Source of the DNA: Paragordius varius | Lineage: Eukaryota > Nematomorpha | Assembly (NCBI GenBank): GCA_964247055.1 | Contig: OZ176050.1 | Location: forward strand, 11,408,001 to 11,472,000 | Direction: 5' to 3' | Length of the DNA stretch: 64,000 bases | In this document: piece by piece, positions 14,701-25,800 of the stretch | Layout: each line of letters opens with the position of its first letter | Numbering within the stretch: position 1 is the stretch's first letter | The notes under the pieces: model-generated | What the model saw: the letters and a program-made list of their open reading frames with translations, nothing else | Told to the model about the DNA's origin: nothing | Database searches by the model: none | Position numbers and translations under genes: made by a program

Positions 14701-17592
14701 TAATTAATGCAATAATAATAATAATAATAATATATCCACTATTTTGTTTGTTGGAAACTCATATTTTGCAATTCCATTTCTACGGGTAAAAAATTATTGC
14801 TCGGCAACACCTTATTATCTTAACCAATTGTCGTTAAATAGAATTGCTTTGAAGTGAAAAAAAGTTTGCATACCATTTATTCAAATCCACACTCGAACAA
14901 TTCATTCACCTTTACATAGTTTTTTTTATTATTAAAAATTACCAATATTTTTTTACATTTGTTAGAAAATAAAATTATGTTTATAATCAAAATAATATTG
15001 AAAATATAATAAACAATACCATAAAGATATATTTCTTATTTATGATGATTTATATTAGACCGAAAACACATAATTATTAGAATAAATATCGATTGTTAAT
15101 TCAATTGTTCAAAGGTGAATATGAATTATTCTCGTTCAAGTGTGAATTGAAATGAAAAAAGGTTGATGGCTAAACTGATATTAAATTCTTTAACATAAAT
15201 CAATACTTTTCTATCGTTGTTGAGGGTGTCGTCAAATTAACAATAAACCGTAGGAGCTCATTTAAGCTGGAGTAACCATAAGGCTTTTGGGTTCCAACAT
15301 GCTCTGTATTATGGTCTTGGAGAGCATTTTGCATTTTCTTTTGCATGTCTATAGCTGTAACTGGTATTAAAATATATATAACTATGACAAAATATCCATA
15401 ATGCAATAATATCTAGTAAAAAAATAAAAATTATAAATTAATACCACTTCTTAGTAACACCCGATAAAAACTACCGGATTATCCGCATAATCTTTTTAAA
15501 AACTACAATATAAAACTTTATAATAAAATTTAAATTATTTAATTAAATAGAGTAGTGATTCATAATATTCGCTATATATTCAAAAAATATTTTTTTGACT
15601 GATAATAGGATCTCAAAATGGTAAATAGTAATTTAGTGAAAAGAATTGCTTATTTATTTGAAAAAATTAAAACTTAAAAATTAAAGGAATATTAAAAAAC
15701 GGAAAAGTCTACAGCAAGAACAATTAATTTTTAAGCTGTTGTTTATTTAAAAGGTTTAGGCGGGTCAATACTGACGTGATCTGATGTTCACATATTTTCA
15801 AACATATAAAATATTATTTATTAAAAAATATAAATACTTGGAGTTAAGGCAGTTGTCTTATTAATATTATTATTATTATGGTAATGATGTATATTTTCCT
15901 CTGGCAATAATTCAATGTTCTAACATTTATGTGATAGAAAACTTTATTAGATTAATTACTTTGCATTTAATTATAATTAATATAAATTATAATATGTTTA
16001 CCGAAGTTATGCATTGGCCATCTGAATTATCATTTTGCATTTTCTAATGGACAAAACACATATTAAAATATATAATAATAATACCAATAATTAAATTTTA
16101 AATAATTAATTTATCATAAAACTAAAAAAAATATATTTAAAATATTTTAATAAACATTACATGCAAAGCATCATGAGTTAAATCATTAACAGTGTCGTAT
16201 ATGTGACTTAACATCAACATAAATATTTCCGTCAATGTATTTTCTGCATAGTGTCGCAATAGCTCTAAATAAATTATAAAAAATTTATATGTATATTAAA
16301 AATATGAATATATTTTACATCATTTTCCTGCAATTGCTATTAATTAACTTTATTATACATTTCAAAAAAATTTACGCATTTAATAATAGGAAAAACTATT
16401 CAGCACTAATGTTTTTTAGCGGAAAACGCTTACAATCCTCTAATACATTCTGGATGTCCGTTTTAAATAGAAAAGTACCGTGAAAAAATTATATTCAGTA
16501 ACAAAATCTTTTGGCTTTTACGTAAAATTAGAAAAGTAACATCTTTGAGTAAATGCGAGCATTTATTTTAAAAATTATAAGCATTCTATGTAATTTTTAA
16601 TTATATGCCAATTTTGAAACTAATATTAATTCCTAAAATATAGTATTGAAAAATCAAAACAGCCAACCAACCTCTATTCCAATTATACTGCTTCATGTCG
16701 AAATTTTAAGTAACTAACTCGGTTTTATAACCCTTAATATACTTATATACTGGTCCCAATTCTAACTTCAGTTGTGGTATTAAACGAAATAAAACATTAA
16801 TACAATTATTTAACAAATTCAGAGAATTTTAAAAATTAATATTAAATGACATTCTATGGAATAAAAATTTTGTTAGCAAAATTTTCTCAGTAAATGTCAA
16901 ACAAGCCTTAGACATAAAAAAAATCACCTGCTAAACGCATTTCAAAAGCTATCCGAAAAAAACTGTGAAGTATTCCACAAACGGCTTGATCATTTAGATA
17001 TGGTCCAAGAGGCGAGAAAAACAATGTTTTCATAACCTAGTATAAATATATTAAATTATGGTCATTCAAATATTTGATAATAATTAAAAAAAAACCTGCA
17101 ATATTTTTTGGAGAACAACCTCATCGGACGACGGATCAGTTCCAATAAAACGAGCATGAATCAAAGAATGTGCTATATGCTGAACAGTTTCCAATATATT
17201 AGGACTCCATATATCTGCATTATGATATATATGTTAAATTATACCAATCATATTATATTGTATGAATTTTTGTAGAGAAGAAAGTGCCAATCTTGTAACT
17301 GGCCCTGTTGTGTCTTCGCATAAAATGGCATCCAAAAAGGGGGTTAGAAAAACATTGTGGCTAACATACGAGTCTATACTATTAAATATATTAAACTATC
17401 AAATTTTTTCAAATGGTCCTTCAACCTTGTAAACTCTTTAAGGGTTAAATTATTTGCATCATCCTTAAAAAATAAATTTTTATAATAAACTTGATGTTGA
17501 AGCATGCTCCATTTAGTATTTTTCTTTAAAGCTGCTATTATCATGGCTATTTCACCGTTTACAATGTTAAAATATATTTCACGCGTCTCCAT
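1..17592 (-). CDS. garz/GBF1: GBF1/garz-type large Arf-GEF (3' end beyond window)
   Basis: Large Sec7-family exchange factor that loads GTP on Arf1 at cis-Golgi membranes and so drives COPI recruitment. I spliced about 31 exons by eye; GT-AG sites and phases agree throughout, giving about 2,216 codons inside the window. The start ATG is at 17590-17592; the N-terminus aligns with the GBF1 DCB region ([17 protein letters not shown] against the family GEIxxVxxAIKRxxRWS). The order is DCB, HUS, Sec7, then HDS regions, as in the family. The Sec7 core keeps FRLPGEAP with the catalytic glutamate, so exchange activity is expected. It is longer than vertebrate GBF1 (about 1,860) because of low-complexity Asn/Ser/Thr-rich inserts. 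Introns 1 and 2 are only 23 and 30 nt. Exon lists are in the block entries. Identity is from remembered family sequences, not a search. Confidence 0.9.
4817..5898 (+). mobile_element. hAT-family DNA transposon remnant inside a GBF1 intron
   Basis: Terminal inverted repeats: CAGGGCTTGGAATCAGAACC at the left end, and TAGGGCTTAGAACCCGAACC as the reverse complement of the right end (16 of 20 match by eye). The plus strand keeps two transposase fragments: 5100-5279 ([20 protein letters not shown], the hAT 'NPL.LxAxYLDPRY' region, DPR changed to DLR) and 5470-5575 ([20 protein letters not shown], the hAT C-terminal dimerisation motif 'QVSVERSFSxLK'). Between them 5343-5460 still reads [21 protein letters not shown] candidate 8-bp target duplication (ATTTAAAC / AATAACAC) matches only 5 of 8. 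It is 1.08 kb, so internally deleted, with stops between fragments: non-functional and antisense to the host gene. Confidence 0.78.
6975..7290. mobile_element. MITE, family 'ATACCATTT', copy in GBF1 intron
   Basis: Fills most of the intron between exons 7306-7629 and 6412-6920. Both ends carry a TATATATAACAAATCA-like sequence in direct view, with subterminal blocks of 'caa(n)ttcaaattcaccct'. The core (7130-7240, ending in aggccaaaaacacataattc) matches the core of the copy at 14.9-15.2 kb. There is no coding capacity. The left end is a TA microsatellite. Confidence 0.55.
8498..8703. repeat. Tandem duplication, about 104 bp x 2
   Basis: Copy 1 at 8498-8601 and copy 2 at 8602-8703, sharing 'gaattaaaaaagggataa' and 'gcgtcgtgctgaagaa/gagc' in the same order. 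It lies in the intron between GBF1 exons 8766-9237 and 7988-8330. No function is evident. Confidence 0.85.
8724..8765. repeat. (TA)n microsatellite forming a splice donor
   Basis: About 20 TA units. The GBF1 exon ending at 8766 is followed on the minus strand directly by GTATATATA..., so the donor GT and the rest of its 5' splice site come from the microsatellite. Confidence 0.8.
8766..11260 (-). CDS. garz/GBF1: GBF1 Sec7 catalytic domain exons
   Basis: Exons: 11260-10971, 10608-10485, 10059-9934, 9699-9553, 9237-8766. Reading in order: [20 protein letters not shown], an acidic insert, [20 protein letters not shown], then [37 protein letters not shown] (the glutamic-finger loop), [19 protein letters not shown] (Sec7 motif 2), [20 protein letters not shown] and [20 protein letters not shown]. 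All strongly conserved Sec7 landmarks are present. The insert of about 25 residues after the first helix ([15 protein letters not shown]) is longer than in human GBF1. The final exon continues into HDS1 ([18 protein letters not shown]). Its splice donor is made from the first bases of a TA microsatellite. Confidence 0.92.
11275..12243. mobile_element. Intron composed largely of 'ATACCATTT' MITE sequence
   Basis: The intron between GBF1 exons 12244-12701 and 10971-11260 holds at least two related pieces. The clearer one runs from about 11612 to 12240. Its left end (ataccatttgcacttcaaaa, then gtgtccttgaacatttcaag) is mirrored by the right end (gagtgtccttgaacagttca on the minus strand, preceded by tatactatttacaa). 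Another start-like end is at about 11285 (tatttaacacccttgaacac), and 11370-11490 resembles the family core in reverse orientation. The outer right edge abuts the splice donor within a few bases. Confidence 0.6.
12110..12226. repeat. 21-bp minisatellite in MITE end
   Basis: About 5.5 imperfect copies of 'aaggaccaacttgaactgttc'. Inverse-oriented copies occur at 11632-11690, so the array is a subterminal part of the surrounding inverted-repeat element. Confidence 0.85.
12244..17592 (-). CDS. garz/GBF1: GBF1 N-terminal half: DCB and HUS regions
   Basis: Exons, high to low: 17592-17397, 17373-17245, 17214-17096, 17036-16928, 16264-16161, 16043-16002, 15412-15207, 14647-14500, 14157-14059, 13498-13310, 13204-13090, 12701-12244. 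DCB landmarks: [42 protein letters not shown] landmarks: [39 protein letters not shown]. In known Arf-GEFs DCB and HUS mediate dimerisation and membrane association. The 42-nt exon at 16002-16043 is accepted only because its phase fits. The exon at 15207-15412 begins with a hydrophobic run ([15 protein letters not shown]) not expected in GBF1, so its 5' boundary is less certain. The last exon (12244-12701) is an Asn/Ser/Lys-rich linker standing where GBF1 has a variable loop before Sec7; its final residues KDIKK run straight into the next exon's [10 protein letters not shown]. Confidence 0.82.
14706..14730. repeat. (AAT)n microsatellite
   Basis: Eight uninterrupted AAT/TAA units in a GBF1 intron. 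Confidence 0.9.
14866..15170. mobile_element. MITE, family 'ATACCATTT', copy in GBF1 intron
   Basis: The left end (gcataccatttattcaaatc, then cacactcgaacaattcattc) is mirrored on the opposite strand by the right end (ttcaattcacacttgaacga, then gaataattcatattcacctt). The core (about 14975-15080, ending agaccgaaaacacataatta) matches the 6975-7290 copy. It is non-coding, about 300 bp long. Confidence 0.65.
17215..17244 (-). other. 30-nt intron 2 of GBF1
   Basis: GTATAA...TGCAG intron splitting the codon for Asp in [20 protein letters not shown]. The family reads NKFLSYALIDPTHEG here. Retention keeps length in frame but meets a TAA in the fourth codon. Confidence 0.85.
17374..17396 (-). other. 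23-nt intron 1 of GBF1
   Basis: GT...TAG intron between the codons for KKFD and [13 protein letters not shown]. The neighbouring exons align without gap to the GBF1 DCB region (EPNVFLxPFLEVIxxEDTTGP). Retention would shift the frame (23 nt). Confidence 0.85.
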
Positions 17593-20232
17593 ATAGTAGT
17601 AGTCAAAATCTCATATGGTACCTATCTGTATATGAGTGTCATATGAGGCTAAATAGTTAAGCTATTTAAATTGATGATATAATTTCCTGGAATTTTAGAG
17701 TCAAAGGCCCATCCCTTTTCCTCTGTAAACAAAGGTTTTAAAAATATTGGTACCAAATTTTCCTGAAAACATGTATGTTCATTACAATTTAATTGATACT
17801 TTTGAGTAGTATTTTGAATAGCACAGTGATGGGTGGTTTTTAAATAATCTTAGGAAATTAGGTTTTTAAATTTATTTAGAAGCAATTTTTCTATGAACAA
17901 ATAAGAGATGAGATTGTTAGTAACCTCGTTATTTATTATGATAAAACTACTCCACGCCTCTCAACAGTACTTTAATTTGGAGTAGTTGATGGCGACAGGC
18001 CTGTCGATAATCACATATCATAGGTTAATATCATTGCAAAATTTTGCATATATATTTGACCAAAACATATATAAATAATGGACTAAAATGACTTGATATT
18101 GCTTTTTATGGACAATCTGAAGTTAAATATAATTAGGCAGCACAACTTGCATTAGGAATACGAAAAAAGGCGTTTAAAATTCATTTATTTATGTTAAATA
18201 TCATAATAAAATAAATTAACTATGATTTCAACGATAAAATCAAAAAATTTTTGTTAAAAAATAGTAGAATAATTTGGCATAAAAATATTTTGCTTTTTTA
18301 TAACAAAATTTAAGCCTTTGTGTATTTGATAAGATACAACCATAAATCTAGTTTTTTAATGGTGTGCATTTAAAGTTTACCTGACCTTGCTAGTAATACC
18401 AATTAAAATCGAATTGTTTAGCTGCATGGCAGGAATTCACTCTCTGTATAATACGCCCTAAAATATAAAATAGGTTTTCTTTATAATTAGAGCTTTGTTA
18501 TCACTTTTTAACGGGCTGATACTAGTCCCAATTTATTTACAAATATGGTAGTTGATAAGTTGAACACAGGGCACATAAAAAATATCATAATCAAAAATAT
18601 TTATAGATAAATAAAGATCATGGTGCTGGTGTTTGCATTACCGTATGTAAGCATATATTTTTTACATTTACACTTATGTAGATATAGCTCCTTAAAAAAA
18701 TCCAAATTGCTTTCATAAAATAGGATTTAAAAATAGTGGAATATCAACCAACAATACGTACAAATCCCAAAAATATTAATTTGTCTTAAAACAGACTTGT
18801 TACTGGGATTTGTAAGACTTGTGGTTGATATTCCACTACTTTTAAATATTTTGCATAAATTAAATGCGTAACAATTCCCAATCATGTAAGATAAACAGTA
18901 TAAATTTATTATACACTCATAAATTAGATGACAATAAAAATGCAAAAATAAAAAAGAATATTTTTGATTTTATTTTCATTTATAATTTTTTTTCTAATTA
19001 AAATATGTAGGTTAAAATTTTAATAGTCATAGGTAGTAAATAATTAAAATTTTTTTTATATAGTTTCATTAAAATATTTTGTCTTTTAAGTGTGTTAAAA
19101 GAACGCCATGTTTTAAGCTGAAATTTTAAAACCCTAACTATATGATTTTAGACTATTTATACATTAAACATATATTCTAAATTGATAATAAACCATAATA
19201 ACTCAAATTTTATCATTATTTTTGAATCATCCTTATATATCACTTTTTACCCGATTTTAATTTTCTCTCAATATTTCAAAAACTAAGTTGTCAACAAATA
19301 ATATTTTTTTACGTCAAATGACGCTGGTCATAAGGTATCTCATAAAAAAATTTTGGACACAGTGTATTTTTTAGAAGGCATTTAGTGATTGACAAATAAT
19401 TATTTTAAAAATATGAGCCGTTCTGCGATTTTTCTATATGGAGCAATGGCGAGAAAAGTGTAAATTTGAATAATTTGCTTTCACTAGTAAGAAAACCGAA
19501 AGTACAGTAGAATCCTGACACATTTATTTACCAGAGTATTTATATCTATTCCTCGATTTTGTGCACAGTGTGGTAAAAATAATTGAATAAGGGACGTCTT
19601 TTTAATATCAATTTTATTGAATGACAATGGTAAATGCAACAAACCCTAGAATGGCAATATTTTTTTAACTTTCGATTTTAGTAACTTTTTCTCTACATTA
19701 ATTTATTGCCCTTTTATTAGGCCTATACATAATTATCATATAATGCTAAGTCAAATCGACGCATGATAGGGTCAACTAGTATTTTATGGAATATAATAGG
19801 TTAGATCTACGGGAAACCTCGTATCAGATTTGCAATTATTATATCAAATGCGAATCGCTAAAATACTCATACTATAGTAATAATATAATTTTTTTGCACC
19901 ATCTAAATAGAGTTTTTGCCAAAACATTTTAAAAATATGTATGTATAACATGGTATTATTAATTTATATAGTCAAACTATATAAAAAAATTTTCCCGATT
20001 CACATGGGTTTATTCATATTTAAATAATTGATATATGTATTTCAGTTAAAATTTTACCATCAGACCCTAACCAATTACATCATGATGCGGGTCTTCCCGC
20101 ACTTTTTTTAAACTACAGGAATAGATACAAACTAAAATTCTTTTACTTAAAAAAGTTGTTAATTCTTTTTTTTCTTTAAAATATGATGATTGGGGAGCTT
20201 GTAAATATTAAAGATTTTATGAAATATGATAA
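17593..20232. other. Intergenic stretch upstream of GBF1
   Basis: AT-rich, with no coding region I can support. It holds the hairpin at 18.7-18.85 kb, a short palindrome GACAGGCCTGTC near 17996 and a small GC hairpin near 20086 (GCGGG..CCCGC). The GBF1 promoter must lie in the high-coordinate direction from 17592, but no core motif stands out. Confidence 0.6.
18723..18850. repeat. Near-perfect 47-bp inverted repeat with about 34-nt loop
   Basis: The left arm 18723-18769 and right arm 18804-18850 pair over blocks agtggaatatcaacc / ggttgatattccact and acaaatccca / tgggatttgt, with one bulged block between. By size it could be a very short MITE or a pre-miRNA-like hairpin. It is not within any gene. 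Confidence 0.8.
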
Positions 20233-22174
20233 TCTATATATTTATAACAAGAAATGCTGGCTTTGTGATCTGTTTCCAGAAAACCGGTAAACCCATTCAA
20301 ATCCAAAAGTCGAAAAATATAATCAATGCCCCGATAATAGCTTCGCAGTTTTTTTGAATTGAGCCCCTGTTTCGGGTACTTTTTTTAATTGCACCACACA
20401 TGGTCGGCTCGCCTTTTTAATTTAAGCCCTCTTTTTACCCGCTCCCCCCGTAAAATGCCATTTTTTTCAAAAAAACTAAATCAACAAAAAGAATTTGTGA
20501 ATCTATTTTTCGCCCAAGGTATGAGGACCGTAAAAATTTAATGAGGATTCCAGGTATACCCTGTAGAAATGCAAAAATATTAATCGTGCGTTTCTATTAT
20601 ATTGGTTGCTGGGTAATAATACCCGTTAAAAACTGCCCCATCATAGCGAATTAGCGTGCTTTTGGGGTTAAACTTCAGAAAACCTATCAGGCCATATGAG
20701 TTCAATAGGTGCTTAAAATATTACCTTATAGTCGCGTGGTTTTTTAAAATTAGCCGTTAATTAGGCCCTTCTAACCCTGAAAATGCGCAACCATAGAATG
20801 ATTTTTTAGTTTTGAGGCAATTTTCCCAAAAACCAATGATAGCCTATAGAATCAATCATGATTCTAGGCATTCTCCGTAAAAATTTTAATTAGCCATATT
20901 TTTTAGGCTCTGGGTAGGAAGCTACCCGCCAACAACTGAGCCACCATATCGATACCACGTGACTTTGGAGGCAAATTATCGAAAACATATCAGGCCATAT
21001 TAGTTAAATAAGAGCTTGAAATAATACCCGTAAAAATGCATTAATTTGAGTAGGGCGGTTTTATTAAATTACCCCTTAATTTGGCCCTTGCCCTGAAAAA
21101 TGCGCCACCAGAGAATAATCTTTTGGTTTTATGGCGATTCAAAATCCTACGAGAGCATATGGAATCAATCATAATTTCAGGTATTACCTGAATTAAAGCA
21201 AAAATTTTAATCGAGTGTTTTTTTGTTTCGCCCCTAATTAGGGGGGACCCGTGAAAACTGCGTCACCATATCGATACAGCATGTCTTTGGAGCCAAATTT
21301 CAGAAACCTATGAGACTGATAGGAACATATGGAATCCATGATAATTTCAGATATTCCCCATATAAAGGCGATTTTGCCCAACGCTTTTTATACCTGTCCC
21401 GGTTTAAGGAACCACCCGCCAAAACCTGCGCCGCTATATAGAAATTGCGTAGTTTTAAAGCTATACAGAAAACTTATAAAGCCATACGAGCTCATTAACC
21501 TGAAATATTACCCGTAACTAGGTAAAATTAAGGACAGGCCTTTTTTTTATTAGCCGCTAATTTGGGTCCTTACGCCCTGAAAATACGCCATCAAACAAGG
21601 TATTTTTTCGAATAACCCATGAGACGCTGGATCAAAGATGATTCCAAATATTTGCCCTATAATGACAAATAATTTAGCTCAACGCTTTTTCCATATTGGT
21701 CTATGGGTAGGGGTCTACCGGTTTAAGCTGACGCCATACAAAAATGGCGATAGAGCTGATTTTCAAAAAACCCAAGAAGCCATACGAGACACTTTTCTGG
21801 GGAATTGGTATAATATCATTCTTTCCTTTAAAAAGAAACCACAAATGATTTATTTTTTATATCCCTTAATCCCAGATATGTGAACACAATTTCAAAATAC
21901 ATCTTTTAACCATGATTTTGAAAAATGAAAATCTTAAAATATATCCGATAATAGTTGAATATTACCATTAATAAGGGACAGTTTAAATATTGTCAATTTC
22001 GAGTCAATATTTGAGCCTATGCAAAAACCCGTAAAAGCATAATTATTAAAAACGTTTTTTTTATTAAATATGTTTTTTATTTTTTTTTATCTCCATTACC
22101 TCTATTCAATGCAAATTATTAAGGATAATTATTGGTGAGACTACGTCACAGGGAAGCGTTACAGGGCCAGCTAG
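20233..22174 (+). mobile_element. Non-autonomous Helitron
   Basis: The 5' end starts TCTATATATTTATAAC (TC terminus) after an A; the 3' end is ...GGGCCAGCTAG (CTRR terminus) before a T. This is exactly the A^T insertion of Helitrons. The first 80 bases (aaatgctggctttgtgatct) match the 5' end of the element at 50.7-52.4 kb. The interior is a degenerate tandem array: 'cagaaaacctatcaggccat'-type landmarks recur near 20672, 20979, 21468 and 21762. No Rep/helicase coding is seen. The usual hairpin just before CTAG is not obvious. Confidence 0.8.
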
Positions 22175-22885
22175 TTTTTATATACATTGGCTAACCTTTG
22201 ATTGCAGCTTTATAAGACTTAATAATGATGCTAGATAATTTTATTCAAATCCATGTTTTCACACGTATATACAGGGCAAAATTTCAATATATAAAACTAT
22301 AAGAACAATACTTTATATGCCGAGTTTTTAATCAATTTTATATGGGTATATAAAAAGTGATTTTAAATAATTACACTTTAATTTTTTTAAGTTCATATTC
22401 ATCTAAATTTGGGTTATTTTTAGGAATTTTCACTATAGTAGATTAACCCATTTTTGACGCAAAAAGTATTTAAAGATTCAAGTAGCGATATAATAAGTTT
22501 CGCGTTATTCAGATCTGTTGTGGTATTTGCGATTATTTATGTGGAATATTATGTGAAATAAAAACGATTTCTTTCCTATTCAACCCTATACCAATCATGT
22601 AGCTAAATAAATGTCCTTAATTCTTTAGCAAATTAACCCTATCAACACAGCAAGGTAATAATGAAATTGTTGGCCAATTTTAACATATTTTCATTGCAAA
22701 GACGAATTCCCAATGAAATCTACCCTGTAATAAAAAAGTTTTTTTTAACATTTTATGTATTCGCACACAATGATTTTAGATACATATATAAAAGATATGA
22801 TAAAAATAGGATTATAAAACTTCGCTACAATAATTTATTATATATTTTTAAATAAATGTAATCTTTATCTAATATGGTATAAAAT
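22175..22885. other. 3' flank of PDZ-GEF, no gene seen
   Basis: AT-rich sequence between the Helitron 3' end and the PDZ-GEF stop codon. It contains the likely poly(A) signal; nothing else is recognised. Confidence 0.6.
22834..22839 (-). terminator. Poly(A) signal AATAAA of PDZ-GEF
   Basis: AATAAA on the minus strand, about 47 nt downstream of the PDZ-GEF stop (TAA at 22886-22888). In this AT content chance matches are common, so position is the main support. Confidence 0.45.
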
Positions 22886-25800
22886 TTATTTTCGCTTTAA
22901 AGTTGTAGGACTGTCTCTTTCCTCGTGACTGGCAAAATTGATGGTGAGATCGGTATGATCGTTTGGTGATGAAAGGGGTCGTTGGTTTTGGTTGTTAAAT
23001 TCACTGTTATTTTCTAAATTTATTATGTGAGAAGACATAGTTAATGTTTTGAAATGTTATATAAGCGATAAAAAAGTATACCTGGAGAATAACTTAAGCG
23101 TTTAGTCTTTTTTATTTCGTCGCCCATTAATTCCATATATTTTGGTTCTAACCTAAAATATGTAAAATATTAGTAATAAATATAATAAAAATTGTAATGT
23201 GCATTGTAAGCTTTACTTGTTGGATAAATATGTATTCATTTCGAGATTAGTAGAAGAAAAAGTAGATATTTCGGTAAATTGAGCAGATTTACTAAACGAC
23301 AACTCACTACTGCCTTTTCCTGAATCTAGGCTCTGAAAAATCCGACTTCCACTTGATTGTGAATCATGAGAGGAATAATCTGCACAAAAAATATTAATTA
23401 TATTATTGTATATAAAATTTTCAGAATTAAAACCAGAACTGTCTTTGGTTCTGCGGCTCCATTGTATTTCTAATTAAATAATTTTAATTTAAGTCCCATT
23501 ATATAATAAATTTAATATAAAGAGCTTTAAAAATTATTGTTAGCCACTAATATTTAAATTTTTAATATATATTCTTTTAATTTAAATTAAATAACAAACA
23601 ATAATAGTAAATATAGTTAAACCAGTATTAATAAATAAAAAAAATGTTTATTTCTAAAGGCGTTTTGATAACTTTATTTGATAAAGTATAATCATGTGGC
23701 CGTTTTTAATGCCAGATATTTAAAGATATAGAATTTTTAATTGAAATAGGCGTCATGTATAAGGTTAAGTAACAATAAACACAAATTGAATAAATTCTTT
23801 ATGTCAATTAAAATTAAACTTTAATTCTTAACTTAATATTTCGTTTGTACTACTACGCACGCACTTACATTGGCTTGTCCGTGATAATTGAGATTCATTA
23901 TCATCGTCCAAACTTCGTTGTGATACGTGTTGAGTTTGTAATGTGGTTTTGCTCATGGTATAATGTGAAGTAGAACCAATATTTACGATATTAAGATGGC
24001 CAACAGTCGTCGTATGGGACATTGAATTTGTGCTCATTACAATTACTATTGGTGGACATGTAACATTGACCAAATTATTACCCATATTGAGATTAGTCAA
24101 GTCATAATTACTTTTTGTATCACATTGTAGTGAAGTAGGAAGAACGTTTTTGGAAAATGAACATGTTTTTGCATGAAAATTATGTGTAAGTGGCTGCTTT
24201 TGAACATTTAAGTGTTGAGGATTTGATGTGGAGCTGTTGAGGTAAGGGTGTGGTGGCTTATTCAGTAAATTTCGACCCTGATGACCTAACCGGTAAAAAT
24301 AAGGATATTTGGGTATGATAAAAATCCTACTACTACGTCTACGCGGTGTTGAGTGAATCACCTTTGGTGAAGTAACAGAAATGGCCAGTTTTGGATGTTG
24401 CGGAATCATATACTTGGCAAGGAGTTTTTTAACAAGAGCAAAAGTAATAGTCTCAACTTATACATAATGTATTTGAAATGATTGTAAGCTTCAATTTTAA
24501 AATCCAAGCATTACCAACATAGCAAATGACTGGTTCAATAAGTATTTATTTGTAAAACCAACATATATTTTTTAACCAATGCCTAAACATTTAATAAGCA
24601 AACATTCTTCCCCAATTAACGAAAAAACACATCGAAAACTTTCCTATACGAATAAATTTGATAAATTATACAACATCATATTTTCAGATTTACTTAATTG
24701 AATAGGTATGTTCCGAGAGTTATTGGTCATCTGTGGAGGTGGAAGTATAGTGGCTGCTTTGTATTTGGTACGTTCAGATAAAAACATTAATCGTTCCATT
24801 GATTGAGGACATTCAGTACCTTAAATATTATGTCAAAATTAATAGCACTGTTAAAATTAAAATTTATTCTCGAAAAATATAATGACATCTACTACCATTT
24901 AAAATTGACACTTAAATTTTGCAAATTTGTCCTTAATCCTTTAAATATAGGCTAAAAGATTTAATATTGACCGTCCACATTACAAATATATAATTATAAT
25001 AATAACAACATTAATCCTACTTCCAATATGATGTTTGTATGATGATTTTGAAGGTGAAATGTTTGTTGAATTAAGCTGTTTCTTTAGAACTTTAGAAAAA
25101 ACTGGTGGATACAATTGCTGTATATGTTCGGCCAAATTATTGGAATTTATTGTAGAGCTCCCACTCACAGCTGTGATTGGCCATTTAGTTTTAGCAAATT
25201 GGGTTAAAAATTGTCCGGGTTTATTAATATTATTACTTTTGAGGTAAGGGTTATCTATTGAGTGAATAGTAATGAATATACTATTAAATAGGACTTTGTA
25301 AAAGTAAATCGATTCAATGATATTTTAAACATTTACTACCGGTATAATGTTGAATGGAGTTATTTCTTTTCAACGTAGATGGGATAAGAGAATGTTTTGT
25401 TTCTATAACATACAATAAAATATCAGTACATAATTTGAAATCTTATATAGATTTTATAAAAGAAAAATTGTTATTTTCATAAAATAAATATATCCGTCTT
25501 TCACTAAAAATACCAATTAAATATTATTAATATATAATCTTCCTTATTTGGTTAAAAGCTAAAGACCATAACATGTTTATTCGAAACTTGAATAAAGTAT
25601 TAAATAAATAATAAAATTGTCTAAAGTTACAAACCTGAAGTACTGGGATTAGATTGATACATGGCAGCTTTAATTTGTTTTTCACGTTGTGCAGCTAACC
25701 TTTGTTTTCTAAGGGCATCGTTATGAGAAGGATTTAAGTTAGTTGATTTACCTAAAATTTAATTAATAATAAGTTTATTTTAATTTTTTATAATAAACCA

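Noticed and set aside
17994-18005. Palindrome GACAGGCCTGTC
   Set aside because: Only 12 bp and isolated; no second copy or context to support a regulatory site.
20086-20099. GC-rich hairpin GCGGG..CCCGC followed by a T-run
   Set aside because: Looks like a bacterial terminator, but the context is an animal intergenic region just outside a Helitron; too short to interpret.
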